Of a stretch of 64,000 nucleotides of DNA, positions 26,607-35,769 are shown in pieces. Positions within the stretch are counted from its first letter, which is position 1, and each line of letters begins with the position of its first letter. The stretch comes from Streptomyces sp. SPB162 (lineage in GTDB: Bacteria; Actinomycetota; Actinomycetes; Streptomycetales; Streptomycetaceae), in contig NZ_JAQFII010000001.1 of NCBI RefSeq assembly GCF_029504575.1, positions 3,727,001 through 3,791,000 on the forward strand. The letters are read 5' to 3'. Under the pieces are notes generated by a model that saw only the letters and a list, made by a program, of their open reading frames with translations, was not told the origin of the DNA and ran no database searches. The translations under genes and the position numbers were made by a program.

Positions 26607-26772
26607 CCAGGGACCGCGCGGTGCGGCTCCCAGTCAGCCGGAAGCCGCGCCGCCCCTCTATCCCATCGTTCGGGCCGCACCAAACCGCCAGGCATCCGGA
26701 CCATCACCACGGGTCCACCCGTCCGAATCCGCCTCGTTCGCAACACCGAACCCTCCGCCAGGAGACCCCAAG

Positions 26773-27507
26773 ATGACGAAGGACCAACACATCGCAGACG
26801 ACACCGGAGAGGGACGCGAGCAGGTCTCCAAGCGCCCTACGATGAAAGAACTCTTGTGGTCGGCGTTCGGGAAGACAGCCCCTGGCGGAGCCAGTAGTAC
26901 CCCGAGTCCGACTCGCGGCCGGAATCGGGGGATCTCCGCCCCAGGGGTGGCGGAGACGGCCCGGCGCCAGGGGGCGCCGGACCAGGAAGCCGGGACCGAG
27001 GGCGGCCCCGACCCCGACACCCTCCACGCCGCGCAACAAGCGATCCTGCACCCCGTACGCGCCGATGCCCCTGCCGCCGGCGAGTCGCCGGTGCAGGGTG
27101 TACAGCCCACGATCCGCCGCTTCACCGGCGATAAACGAACCATGCGCGTCGGCCCCTTGCGTTTCACCGACCAGCAGCGCACCCGCCTCCAGGAGGCCGC
27201 CGCCGAGCACAACTACAAGGGCGAATCCGGCTTCGCCGCCGACATCGTCCTCGCCTTCATCACCGGCCGGTTCACCGCCAATCTCCCCCTCAGCGAGGAC
27301 CGGCGTCGCACGCATATCTTCCGCGCCCAGGTGCTGCGCGCACTCAACCGCACCGGCTCGAACGTCAACCAGATCGCCCGCGCCCTCAACACCGGCTACA
27401 CCCCGCCCGACATCACCCAGCGCCTCGACGAACTGCACCACCTGCTCACGGACATCGCCCAGGCTCTGTGCCAGCCCTCCGACCCGACGGAGGGCCGACC
27501 GGAATGA
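26773..27507 (+). CDS. mobC: MobC-like relaxosome accessory protein
   Basis: This 244-residue protein has a disordered N-terminal half and a conserved C-terminal part: RVGPLRFTDQQRTRLQEAAA (ribbon-helix-helix-like) and then QVLRALNRTGSNVNQIARAL, the MobC signature. It should bind the origin of transfer and assist the relaxase in nicking. Its stop overlaps the relaxase start by 4 bp (ATGA), so the two are translated together. A GGAG site lies about 10 bp upstream of the start. Confidence 0.85.
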   Translation: MTKDQHIADDTGEGREQVSKRPTMKELLWSAFGKTAPGGASSTPSPTRGRNRGISAPGVAETARRQGAPDQEAGTEGGPDPDTLHAAQQAILHPVRADAPAAGESPVQGVQPTIRRFTGDKRTMRVGPLRFTDQQRTRLQEAAAEHNYKGESGFAADIVLAFITGRFTANLPLSEDRRRTHIFRAQVLRALNRTGSNVNQIARALNTGYTPPDITQRLDELHHLLTDIAQALCQPSDPTEGRPE

Positions 27508-29219
27508 TCGCCCCCATCAAGCCCTCCGGCGCCAAGACCCGCGGTCTGCTCGCCTACCTCTACGGCCCCGGAACCCACGACGAACACCTCGACCCACACC
27601 TCGTCGCCGCCTTCGCCACCCTCGGCATGCCCGATCCCGGCCGCGACGAGAACGCCACCCTCACCGCTCTCGCCCACCACCTCGACGAACCCGTCACCTT
27701 GCGCAACAGCGAGTTCGGCAAGCCCGTCACCGACCACGTCTGGCACTGCCCGGTCCGCGCCGCCCCCGAAGACCGCTACCTGTCCGACGCCGAATGGGGC
27801 CAGATCGCGCAGCGCATCGTCCAGGCAGCCGGCATCGCCCCCGACAGCGACGACCTGGGATGCCGCTGGATCGCCGTCCGCCACGCGGAAGACCACATCC
27901 ACATCGTCGCCACCACCGTCCGCGAAGACGGCCGCCGCCCCAAGCTCCACGACAGCGGCCTGCGGGTCGGCGCCGAGTGCCGCAAGATCGAGGAAGACTA
28001 CGGGCTACGGCGCCTGAACAAGGGCGACCGCACCGCTGCCCGGCGTCCCACCCAGGGCGAGATGCACAAAGCCGCCCGCCTGGGCTGGGAGCAGACCTCC
28101 CGCGCCTGGCTCCAGGACCGCCTCCGCGCCGCCATCCCCCACACCACCACGGCCGAGGATCTCCTCGCCTACCTCCAAGCCGACGGCGTCGAGGTCAAAC
28201 CTAGGCGCGGACCTTCCGGCGACCTCCTCGGCTACGCCGTCGGCCGCCCCGGCGACCTGAACAAGAACGGCGAGCAGATCTTCCACCCCGGCGGGAAGAT
28301 CGCCCCGGACCTGTCCCTGCCCCAGCTCAAGGCCCGCCTGGAAACCAGCACCCCTGAGGAACACCCCACCGCCCGCCGCGACCGGCCCAGCACACCCTGG
28401 CAACGCGCCACCGACGCCCTCGACGGTGTGACGGCTGCCCTCACCGACACCAACGCGAGCGGCAGGACGGCACAGGCGCAGATCGCCGCGCTCGGCGAAC
28501 TCATCGAAGCCACCTCCCAAGCCGCCCCAGCGGAACTCCGGGCCGAACTCCGGACTGCATCGGAAGCGTTCGCCCGCGCCCAGCGCTCCCAGGTCCGCGC
28601 CGAACACGCCGCCGCAGCCGGCCTGCGCACCGCCGCCCGTGACCTGCTGAACACCGCAGGCGGCAAGGACAGCACCACAGCGGTCCTGCTCGCCGCCCTA
28701 GTCTGGGCCACCATCCTCGCCAGCCGCTGGCACCAAGCCCGAGGCCACGCACAGCAGGCCGCCGCCGCCCACCTGACCCTCCAGCACCTGCAAGCCGCCT
28801 ACGACCAGGCCGCCGCACCGCAGCTCGCTGAACTCAGCAGGCGCCAGCCCCAGCAAGACAGCACCAAGACCCTCGCCAACGACGTAAGGGCAGCCATCCC
28901 CGACCACGCCACCCGCATCCTCACCGACCCCACCTGGCCCGCCCTCGCCACCGTCCTCGCCGACGCCGAAGCCGGCGGACACAAACCCCACCAACTCCTG
29001 AAGGAAGCTGCCGCACAGCGTGAACTGACCACCGCCCGCCAACCCGCCCGAGTCCTGATCGCCCGCATCCAACACACCGCCCGCAACCCCGCACCCAACC
29101 CACGAGCCGCAGCCGCCCGCCTCCGCTCAACCATTGCAGGAGCCCAAACCCCCACCCACCGGCCCCGAGACCCCCAGGCCGCCCCACCGACGCCCCGTTC
29201 CCATCGGCATCGGCGATAA
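27504..29219 (+). CDS. Relaxase / mobilisation nuclease
   Basis: This 571-residue protein has the MobA/VirD2-type relaxase domain (PF03432-like). The metal-binding histidine motif is AVRHAEDHIHIVATTVRED at about residues 123-141, preceded by WHCPVRAAPEDR. The N-terminal Tyr of LLAYLYGPGTHDEH is a likely nucleophile. The second half is Ala-rich and helical with coiled-coil character. The ATG at 27504 overlaps the mobC stop. It would nick the transfer origin and lead the strand into a recipient using a transfer apparatus supplied elsewhere, because no coupling protein was found here. Confidence 0.87.
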   Translation: MIAPIKPSGAKTRGLLAYLYGPGTHDEHLDPHLVAAFATLGMPDPGRDENATLTALAHHLDEPVTLRNSEFGKPVTDHVWHCPVRAAPEDRYLSDAEWGQIAQRIVQAAGIAPDSDDLGCRWIAVRHAEDHIHIVATTVREDGRRPKLHDSGLRVGAECRKIEEDYGLRRLNKGDRTAARRPTQGEMHKAARLGWEQTSRAWLQDRLRAAIPHTTTAEDLLAYLQADGVEVKPRRGPSGDLLGYAVGRPGDLNKNGEQIFHPGGKIAPDLSLPQLKARLETSTPEEHPTARRDRPSTPWQRATDALDGVTAALTDTNASGRTAQAQIAALGELIEATSQAAPAELRAELRTASEAFARAQRSQVRAEHAAAAGLRTAARDLLNTAGGKDSTTAVLLAALVWATILASRWHQARGHAQQAAAAHLTLQHLQAAYDQAAAPQLAELSRRQPQQDSTKTLANDVRAAIPDHATRILTDPTWPALATVLADAEAGGHKPHQLLKEAAAQRELTTARQPARVLIARIQHTARNPAPNPRAAAARLRSTIAGAQTPTHRPRDPQAAPPTPRSHRHRR

Positions 29220-29283
29220 GTCCCGACAACAACTGCCGGGGCCGTTACCTCAAGGGCCCCGGCTATCAGTTTCCGCAATTCCG

Positions 29284-30609
29284 TCAGGCTTCCGCTGCGG
29301 GCCGCAGAGGTTCTGCTCTCTGCCGGAGCTCTTCTGCCTCAGGCATGTTCCTGTAGCGGTCCAGCCGGGCGTACATGTCCTCGACCGCCTCGCCGACCTT
29401 CACCGACCTGAGGCCGTCCGTGCAGTCGAGGAACGCCGTCCATGTGGACAGGGCCGCGTCGAGGTCGCCTTGCCGCACGTGGACCTGTCCGAGGTCGGCG
29501 AGGACGATCGCGCGGCTGCGGCGGCGGTCGAGGCCGTGGATCTCCAGGGACTGGTGCAGGTGTTCGGTGGCCCCGTCGAGGTCGCCGAGCCTGGCGAGGA
29601 TCATGCCCGAGTGGTGGGCCCACCGCCCGATGCTGAAGTGCGAGGCCCACGAGTCCCCCGGCGGTGCGTCGGGGGATTTCTCAATCGCCGTCTGGGACGC
29701 CGCGAGCGCCCTGGTCGCGAGGCGGCGGTCGCCGTCCAGCGCGGCGGCATCGGCGAGGGTGGTCTGGTAGTACGAGACGGCTCGCGCGTCGTCCAGGGTC
29801 TTCGCCGCGTCGACGCATCGTTCGGACAGCCGCAGGGCGACGGCGTGGAACCTCGGGCCGAGGTCGATGGCCTGCACGGCCAGGCCGCGAAGGGCCGTCG
29901 CGGACAGTTCGGGGTCGCCGGCTTCGGCCGCGAGGCGGTAGGCGTGCGCGTAGTAGCGCTGGGCCATTCCCTGGTTGCCTTCGTCCTGGGCCATCCAGCC
30001 AGCGAGGTGGACGAGTTGGGAGGTCGCGGCGAACAGTTCCCGGCCGGTCTTCTCGGTGTAGTTGCCGTTGAGCCAGGGGTCGACGTCTTCGATGAGGTAG
30101 CGCACGGCCAGGTGGCGGGCGTGGCCGCCGCCGAGTTCGGCTGCCGCGTCGCCGAGGACCTGGGACATCTGCCGGACAGCGGCGACCTCGCCGGTGCCGA
30201 CCCGTACGGCTCCGGCACGGTTGGTCCGGCGCGCGATGCCCTCCGGGTCCGGAAGGTTGATGGCGCCAAGGGCGTATGCGCTCGTCGCGGCGAGGAAGTT
30301 CCGCCGTTGCACGTCGCTCCTTCCCAACTCGATGACTGACGCCACGGTATCGGCGACCGCTGATCCGGGCTCGGCGAATTCCGGTGCTGCAACCGGGTGA
30401 TCGTTCAGTTCGAGAACGTCGACGATGTACGGCATCCAGTAGTCCGGCTTCCGTTTGCCCACCATCCACCGGCGGACGGATTGCCGGTCGAGGCCGGCGG
30501 GACCTCGCCCCTCGGCGATCCCCAGCTCCCGGGCGAGCTTGGCCGGACCCCAACCGCGTGCCGCACACGCCTGCTGGATCAGTAAGCCGATCTCCGGGCT
30601 GTCGGGCAC
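29284..30609 (-). CDS. XRE-TPR regulator of the radical SAM cargo module
   Basis: This 441-residue protein has an N-terminal helix-turn-helix (about residues 5-65; AKLARELGIAEGRGPAGLDR, then SVRRWMVGKRKPD), a short linker with RRNFLAATSAYALG, and a C-terminal array of TPR-like helices. It is divergently transcribed from the DUF6415/radical SAM/AKR/CYTH genes, with a 252-bp gap containing repeated GGCCTAC motifs. It is the probable regulator of that module. The family is widespread in Streptomyces and often sits beside the genes it controls; the signal is unknown. Confidence 0.82.
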   Translation of the reverse strand: MPDSPEIGLLIQQACAARGWGPAKLARELGIAEGRGPAGLDRQSVRRWMVGKRKPDYWMPYIVDVLELNDHPVAAPEFAEPGSAVADTVASVIELGRSDVQRRNFLAATSAYALGAINLPDPEGIARRTNRAGAVRVGTGEVAAVRQMSQVLGDAAAELGGGHARHLAVRYLIEDVDPWLNGNYTEKTGRELFAATSQLVHLAGWMAQDEGNQGMAQRYYAHAYRLAAEAGDPELSATALRGLAVQAIDLGPRFHAVALRLSERCVDAAKTLDDARAVSYYQTTLADAAALDGDRRLATRALAASQTAIEKSPDAPPGDSWASHFSIGRWAHHSGMILARLGDLDGATEHLHQSLEIHGLDRRRSRAIVLADLGQVHVRQGDLDAALSTWTAFLDCTDGLRSVKVGEAVEDMYARLDRYRNMPEAEELRQRAEPLRPAAEA

Positions 30610-30660
30610 CTCGCCCCTCCCTCCCCTGGCACGGGGAGGACCTCATGTCCGCCCTGAGCT

Positions 30661-30688
30661 GGCCTACACGGGCCTACGACTGGCCTAC
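30661..30688. promoter_or_regulatory. Triple GGCCTAC repeat in divergent gap
   Basis: GGCCTAC occurs at 30661, 30671 and 30682, at 10- and 11-bp periods, about 50 bp upstream of the XRE-TPR regulator start. Helically phased direct repeats in a divergent regulator gap suggest an operator for that regulator. No protein evidence is available. Confidence 0.4.
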
Positions 30689-30861
30689 AGCCTGGCACCT
30701 CCTCACCGTGCGTACCCACCCGTTGACTGAACAGCACAGAGAACGTGCTCGCTCATCGAACGGAAAACGGTGATCACGCCCGTGCACACCACCGACAAAC
30801 CCACCACTGAAAGCGCCTGTACCCCCACAACCCACGTGGTGTTCCTGCCCGCGGAGTCCCG

Positions 30862-31191
30862 ATGACGACCCCGGCTGGCGTCGCCGACATGGCCAGTGAC
30901 GTCCGGCTCGCCCTCGCGCTGGCCGAAGGCCGGCCAACGGGACCCGCCACCGATGTGCTGCGCGGTCGCCTCCGTACCTACATCGGCGCGCTCCTGGACC
31001 CGGCCGACGCCTACGCCGCGAACCTCGCGGATTCCCGGGCTCGCGACATCGCGGTGAACACCGTCCGCCATGCCCGAGCCGTAGTGCAGGACCCCGTACA
31101 GGACCCTGCCGCGAACCTCCGCTTGCTGGCCAAGGCCGTTGACCATCTGGCCCGCTATGCCGCCGCGTCGCAGGAAGGTGGCCGGCGGTGA
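30862..31191 (+). CDS. DUF6415-like small protein
   Basis: This 109-residue helical protein resembles the DUF6415 group of Streptomyces natural-product and phage-like loci: DVRLALALAEGRPTGPATDV, LRTYIGALLDPADAYA and a C-terminal helix LRLLAKAVDHLARYAAASQ. It has no signal peptide or catalytic motif. It is the first plus-strand gene after the divergent regulator and overlaps the next small gene by 4 bp (GTGA). The family assignment is tentative. Confidence 0.6.
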   Translation: MTTPAGVADMASDVRLALALAEGRPTGPATDVLRGRLRTYIGALLDPADAYAANLADSRARDIAVNTVRHARAVVQDPVQDPAANLRLLAKAVDHLARYAAASQEGGRR

Positions 31192-31379
31192 GCGGGGTGC
31201 ACGCGGCAGTCCCACGATCCTCGAAACCCGGGTTGGCCATGGCCCTGCTCGGCTTGCTGGGTCTGCTCCCGCCAGCCGTGATCCTCGCACCGCACGTAAC
31301 GGAAGCGGCACGACTCCCCGTGGCAGCCGCCCGCCCTGACCTGCCGCCGCTCGACGAACCCGCGCACCTGCCGGTGTGA
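31188..31379 (+). CDS. Small single-pass membrane or secreted peptide
   Basis: This 63-residue product starts at a GTG that overlaps the stop of the previous gene. After a short basic N-terminus (SSKP) it has one hydrophobic stretch (GLAMALLGLLGLLPPAVILA) and ends with a Pro/Asp-rich tail PDLPPLDEPAHLPV. It could be a type II membrane peptide or a precursor peptide. The position just before a radical SAM gene makes a precursor worth considering, but there is no Cys and no clear recognition motif. Confidence 0.5.
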   Translation: MSGVHAAVPRSSKPGLAMALLGLLGLLPPAVILAPHVTEAARLPVAAARPDLPPLDEPAHLPV

Positions 31380-31527
31380 AACCCGGCCCTTCGGTGAGGT
31401 GTGCTCCGGCTGTGCGTCCTGCTCCTTCACCTCCCGCCGCAGACCCCGGCGGCCGCGCGGTGTCACTTCCCGCCCGGCCGCGGGGTTCCACCTCCCGCCC
31501 CCTCCCTCCCAGGAAGGACCCCAGTCC

Positions 31528-33667
31528 ATGTCTCTCGACACAGGCGCCAGGCTGCGAGAAATCCTCCGGCTGGCCGGATCACCCGACGGCCAACACCGTT
31601 TGGCGGACCAGGACATACACGGTCTGTCGATCGCCCCCGAAGCACTGCGTTCAGCCCTCGTGTCCTGCCACACTGGGCGGGTCCACGTCACCGGCACACT
31701 GGAACGACGCCTGACGCTCCTGGAGCGCGCCGACGGGCAATGGGTCGTCGCGGACCTGTCCGGACAGCCGCACGAGACGCGGGTCTGGCCGGCTTGGCTG
31801 GACGGGCACCTCCACCTCGCGGACGCCGGATCCTGGCTGTCGCTGGCAGATCTGGACGAGCACGCCATCGGCCGCTTCAGCCGCCCGCGTGTGCTGCTCG
31901 CCGCCCTGTACCACCCGGAGTACTTCCCGCTGCCCCGCTTCCCATTGGGCATCTCCGACGTGGCACGCGCTGCCCGCTCCACCCTCCTGGGCACCGTGTC
32001 CCTGGCAGACATGCAGTTCGGCGTGACCCTGGAGGACCTGATCGCCCGGGTGCGGATCGAGGCTCCCGACATCCTGGGCGTGTCCGCAACCTTCGGCCAG
32101 CATGACCTCTTGATCAAACTGCTAGATACGGTCTTCGCCCTCCCGGAGCCGCCCGTCATCGTCGTCGGCGGAAGCCTCACCGCGCGGAACGAGGGTTTAC
32201 TGCTGGAGCAGTACCCGGACCTGCTGGTGGCCCGTGCCGGCGGGGAAGCCACGATCGAAGGGCTCCTCGGGCACTGGCACGGTGACCTTGAACGCCAGCA
32301 CATCCCGGCGCTGGGCTACAACGGAACGGCCCGAGGGGGCGGCATAGCCATCGCCCGGCGTCGCACGGCCAAGCCGATTGCGCGAGACGCGACGGCGGAC
32401 ATCTTCCCCGAACTCGATCTTCTCCCCGCCACGTTCGAGCACCACGGGGTGGCCCAGCTGGAGGCGAGCCGGGGGTGCACCAATTTCTGCTCGTTCTGCC
32501 CGCGCGGCCACAAGGGGACCTGGTCCGGAGCCGCCCCGGAGCGGCTGCCGTGGATGCTGGGCGAATTACGGAAGGTCTACGACCGCTACCCGGATGTGTC
32601 GCGGACCCTGTACCTGGTCGACGAGGAGTTCATCGGCCGTGGTGACGATGCGGTCTCCCGGGCGCTGGACGTCGGCCAGGTGCTGCACGAAGCCGGGTTC
32701 GCCTGGGAGTCGAGCTGCCGGGTGGACCAGGTCGTACGGACCGACCGGGACACGGCATGGCATGTGGAGCGGGCCGACATGTGGCGCACGCTGGTGAACC
32801 GGGGGCCTGCGTCGGATGCTGTTCGGCGTGGAATCGGGCGTCGACTCCATCCTGGCCCGGTTCAACAAGGAGACCAGCGGCGAGCAGAACACCCTGGCCA
32901 TCCGCACCCTGTCCGCGCTCGGCGTCCCCACACGCTTCACGTACATCACCTTCGACCACCTGATGACCCTGGAGGAGCTGAAGGCCACCTACGCCTTCCA
33001 AGGCCGCACCGACCTCCTGCTGGACCCGCAGCCACACCTGGCGCCGGCCGACATCGTGCGAGGAGTACGGGACGAGGCGTTCGTGGCTCAAGCAGCGACC
33101 GGCCGCCCTCTGCACACGGGCATCTCCTACATGCTCGTCTCGATGGAGTGCCTGATCGGGGCCGCCTACACCCGCAAGGCTCAGGAACGCGGCCTGACCG
33201 GCGACATTCGGCCGTCGATGGGCCGAGTCGATGCCCGGTTCGCGGACTGGCGCATCGGCGTTGCCAGCACGTGGGCACAGCGCTGGGTCGACCGGAACTT
33301 CGCTCTGGACTACACGCTCAAGTCGCTGGAGAAGATCCTCGACGGTGACCAGCGGGACGCGGTGCGCGCAGCCCGGGTCGTCCTCAAGGACGCCGCCTTT
33401 ACCGTCCTTGGCGAGATGATCGCGGTCATCGAGACCCACCCCGTGATTCCGGTCGACGAGCACGCCGAGCAGCAGCTCACCGTCCTCATCGGCACCCTGC
33501 TGGAAGCCCGGGTTGACCGGCTGCGCGAGCGCATGGCGTCCACCGTCGAGCAGGTGGGAGCGCGACTGCGCGGGGAGCACGCCAAGATGCTCCGTCACGA
33601 ACACGGTCGGTGGGAGTCCGCCACCGGCTGGCAGCTGATCAACGCCTCAGACCCCTGCGGAACCTAG
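31528..33667 (+). pseudogene. B12-binding radical SAM protein, frameshifted
   Basis: The ATG at 31528 follows AGGAAGG. The N-terminal half contains a cobalamin-binding-like region (EAPDILGVSATFGQ, then PPVIVVGGSLTARN). The radical SAM domain has the cluster motif GCTNFCSFCPRG (Cys-x3-Cys-x2-Cys), which binds a 4Fe-4S cluster. At a GGGGG run (32801-32805) the frame breaks: the first frame becomes Arg/His/Pro nonsense after MWRTLVNRG, while the next frame continues RRMLFGVESGVDSILARFNK to 33667. Deleting one G gives one protein of about 712 residues. It is followed after 10 bp by the aldo/keto reductase. Substrate unknown; methylation or rearrangement chemistry is likely for this class. Confidence 0.8.
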
Positions 33668-33677
33668 GGAGGATCAG

Positions 33678-34754
33678 ATGGACCACCACGACATGCCGGG
33701 CCTCGGCCGGCGGGTGTCCCGGTTCGGCGCGGGCTGCTGGACCATCGGCGGTCCCGCCGTCAACAACGGGACACCAATCGGCTGGGACGGAGTCGACGAG
33801 GACGCCGCCTACGAAGGACTGGTCCGCGCGCACGAACTCGGTGTCACCGTCTTCGACACCGCAGACGTCTACGGGCTCGGCCGCTCCGAACGCCTCATCG
33901 GCCGTCTGCTGCGCGAGACCACCCGCAAGAACCTCGTGATCTCCAGCAAAGTCGGGTACTTCGCCGGCACCGCCCGACACCCCTACCTCCCCAGCCAGAT
34001 ACACCGCCAGTTCGCCACGACCCTGGACAACCTCGGAACCGACTACCTGGACCTCTATCACCTGCACAGCGGCGACTTCGGCGACCGCGACACCTACCTA
34101 CAACCAGCGATCGACACCGCCGTCCAGTTGCGCGATCGGGGTCTGATCCGCGCCATCGGGATGCGCGCGCCCCACCGGTTCGCTCTGGAATGGGCCGACC
34201 ACCCCAGCCACCCCCACGCAGCCGATACCCGACGCTTCCTACACCTGCTCCGCTCCGTGCGCCCGGACGTGCTCACCGTCCGCCACAACCTGATGAGCCC
34301 TCGGTACTCACCCGGCGAGACCGACATCTTCGCTTTCGCGCGCGCCGAAGGAATCGGTGTCCTGATCAAGCAAGTCCTCGGACAGGGACTCCTCCTGGGG
34401 ACCCGCCGGACCGGCTCCGAACGCGCCTTCAGCGCCTGCGACCACCGCTCGTCCAAGCCGGTCGATCCCGACCTTCTGCGCCTGCTGGATGACGCGGTGG
34501 ACCGGATCGGACGACGGTTCGGCGCCGCCCCTCATGACCTGGCCAGAGCCGCAGTGCAGTACGCGCTGCACGACGCTCCGAAGGCCGTCGCTCTCATCGG
34601 ATTCCGAGACGCCTCCCAGATCAGCACCACGCTGGCCCGAGCCGACGAACCGATCACCGACGAGGACATGGACTTCCTGCACGACGTCATGTCACCCGTA
34701 CGGGAGAAGATGACCGATTCCCAGCCGGACACCGACGCCCATCGAAAGAATTGA
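33678..34754 (+). CDS. Aldo/keto reductase
   Basis: This 358-residue protein is a complete AKR barrel. The catalytic tetrad can be read: Asp and Tyr in VFDTADVYGLGRSE, Lys in NLVISSKVGY and His in YLDLYHLHSGD. Late cofactor-binding sequence includes AVQYALHDAPKAVALIGFRD. It reduces or oxidises a carbonyl/hydroxyl with NADP(H). The start has GGAGG about 7 bp upstream (33669-33673) and lies 10 bp after the radical SAM gene, so it is co-transcribed. The product acted on is probably that of the radical SAM enzyme; this is inference. Confidence 0.88.
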   Translation: MDHHDMPGLGRRVSRFGAGCWTIGGPAVNNGTPIGWDGVDEDAAYEGLVRAHELGVTVFDTADVYGLGRSERLIGRLLRETTRKNLVISSKVGYFAGTARHPYLPSQIHRQFATTLDNLGTDYLDLYHLHSGDFGDRDTYLQPAIDTAVQLRDRGLIRAIGMRAPHRFALEWADHPSHPHAADTRRFLHLLRSVRPDVLTVRHNLMSPRYSPGETDIFAFARAEGIGVLIKQVLGQGLLLGTRRTGSERAFSACDHRSSKPVDPDLLRLLDDAVDRIGRRFGAAPHDLARAAVQYALHDAPKAVALIGFRDASQISTTLARADEPITDEDMDFLHDVMSPVREKMTDSQPDTDAHRKN

Positions 34755-34784
34755 CCCACGCCCCCCAGCAGCAAAGGACACACC

Positions 34785-35354
34785 GTGGAGTACACCGAGG
34801 TCGAGCAGAAGTACCGGCTCGCGGTCCCGGCCCAGACGGTCAAGGACACCTTGACCCGCATGGAAGCCAAGCCCGGCCAGGCGTCCCGCCAGATCGACAC
34901 CTACTACAACGCTCCCCATCGGGACTTCCTCGCCCCCACGACGATCTCCGAATGGCTACGGGTCCGCGTCGAGGACAACACCGCGTCCCTGAACTTCAAG
35001 CGGTGGCACCCGATCGAGGCCGAACTGAAGACGCACTGCGACGAGTACGAGTCGGCCGTCACCGATCCGAAGGCCGTCACCATGCTCCTGGACGCACTCG
35101 ACTACAAGGAGATCGCCACCGTCGACAAGATCCGCGAGGAGTGGACCACCAGCGACGGGGACATCGCCGTCGCCTTCGACGAGGTGGCCGACCTCGGCAC
35201 CTTCATCGAGTTCGAGTTCAAGGGCGAAGCCGCCAGCATCGAAGCTGCCACCACCCGCCTGGACGAGTTCATCGCCACCATCTGTGCCGAGCTCGGCGAA
35301 CGCATCCACGCCGGCTACCCGCACCTGGTCCTCGGCCGCCACACCGCATCCTGA
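34785..35354 (+). CDS. CYTH domain protein, class IV adenylate cyclase-like
   Basis: This 189-residue protein opens with the CYTH hallmark ExExK (EVEQK at residues 5-9) followed by a strand-rich tunnel fold: DTYYNAPHRDFL, WLRVRVEDNTASLNFKRWH and TFIEFEFKGEA. The family hydrolyses or cyclises triphosphates (CyaB adenylate cyclase, thiamine triphosphatase) and binds phosphate chains with two metals. It is the last gene of the radical SAM-AKR module, 30 bp after the AKR. Whether it makes cAMP or processes a triphosphorylated small molecule cannot be told from sequence. Confidence 0.85.
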   Translation: MEYTEVEQKYRLAVPAQTVKDTLTRMEAKPGQASRQIDTYYNAPHRDFLAPTTISEWLRVRVEDNTASLNFKRWHPIEAELKTHCDEYESAVTDPKAVTMLLDALDYKEIATVDKIREEWTTSDGDIAVAFDEVADLGTFIEFEFKGEAASIEAATTRLDEFIATICAELGERIHAGYPHLVLGRHTAS

Positions 35355-35504
35355 GCGGTTGACACACCGCAGGCTGTGCGAGCCTGAGGCAACATCGCCA
35401 GCTTGGTGACCCCTGTGCGCTTTCCGCCTCCGAAGCAGCGGCCTAAGCGACGATGAAGGCGCGCCAGAGAGACACATCAAGGGCACACGAGAGCCACAAA
35501 CGTC

Positions 35505-35547
35505 GGTGATCAGCGGGAACTACTGAAGGTAGTTCCCGCTGATCACC
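35505..35547. terminator. Perfect 19-bp inverted repeat
   Basis: GGTGATCAGCGGGAACTAC is followed by a 5-base loop and its exact complement. It lies between the convergent CYTH and PucR genes and could stop both. The arm also resembles an insertion-sequence end or operator half-sites, and there is no T-tract. Confidence 0.55.
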
Positions 35548-35769
35548 GCGCCTGCGTCGAGGCCCGCCCAGATGGCGACCAAGTTGGGCCGGCTTCGTCG
35601 CAGGTTCGTACCAGCCACTGAACTCGCCCCACGAAATCCCCGCTGCTGCGTCCAAGCCTTCCAAAGATCAACGTCTCGGCCACAAAGGTGCGAACAGACT
35701 TCTGATCGGTCGGATCGAAAATCCGCCGATACGCCTTGCCGTGCTTCGACGTGCGGGGTTCTAACTGGG
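35548..35769. other. Low-confidence remnant between CYTH and PucR
   Basis: A minus-strand frame (about 35807 to 35520) encodes TNLRRSRPNLVAIWAGLDAG and stops inside the hairpin. The composition is somewhat protein-like, but it overlaps the end of the PucR gene and lacks a start signal. I treat it as a decayed gene end of unknown origin. Confidence 0.25.
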
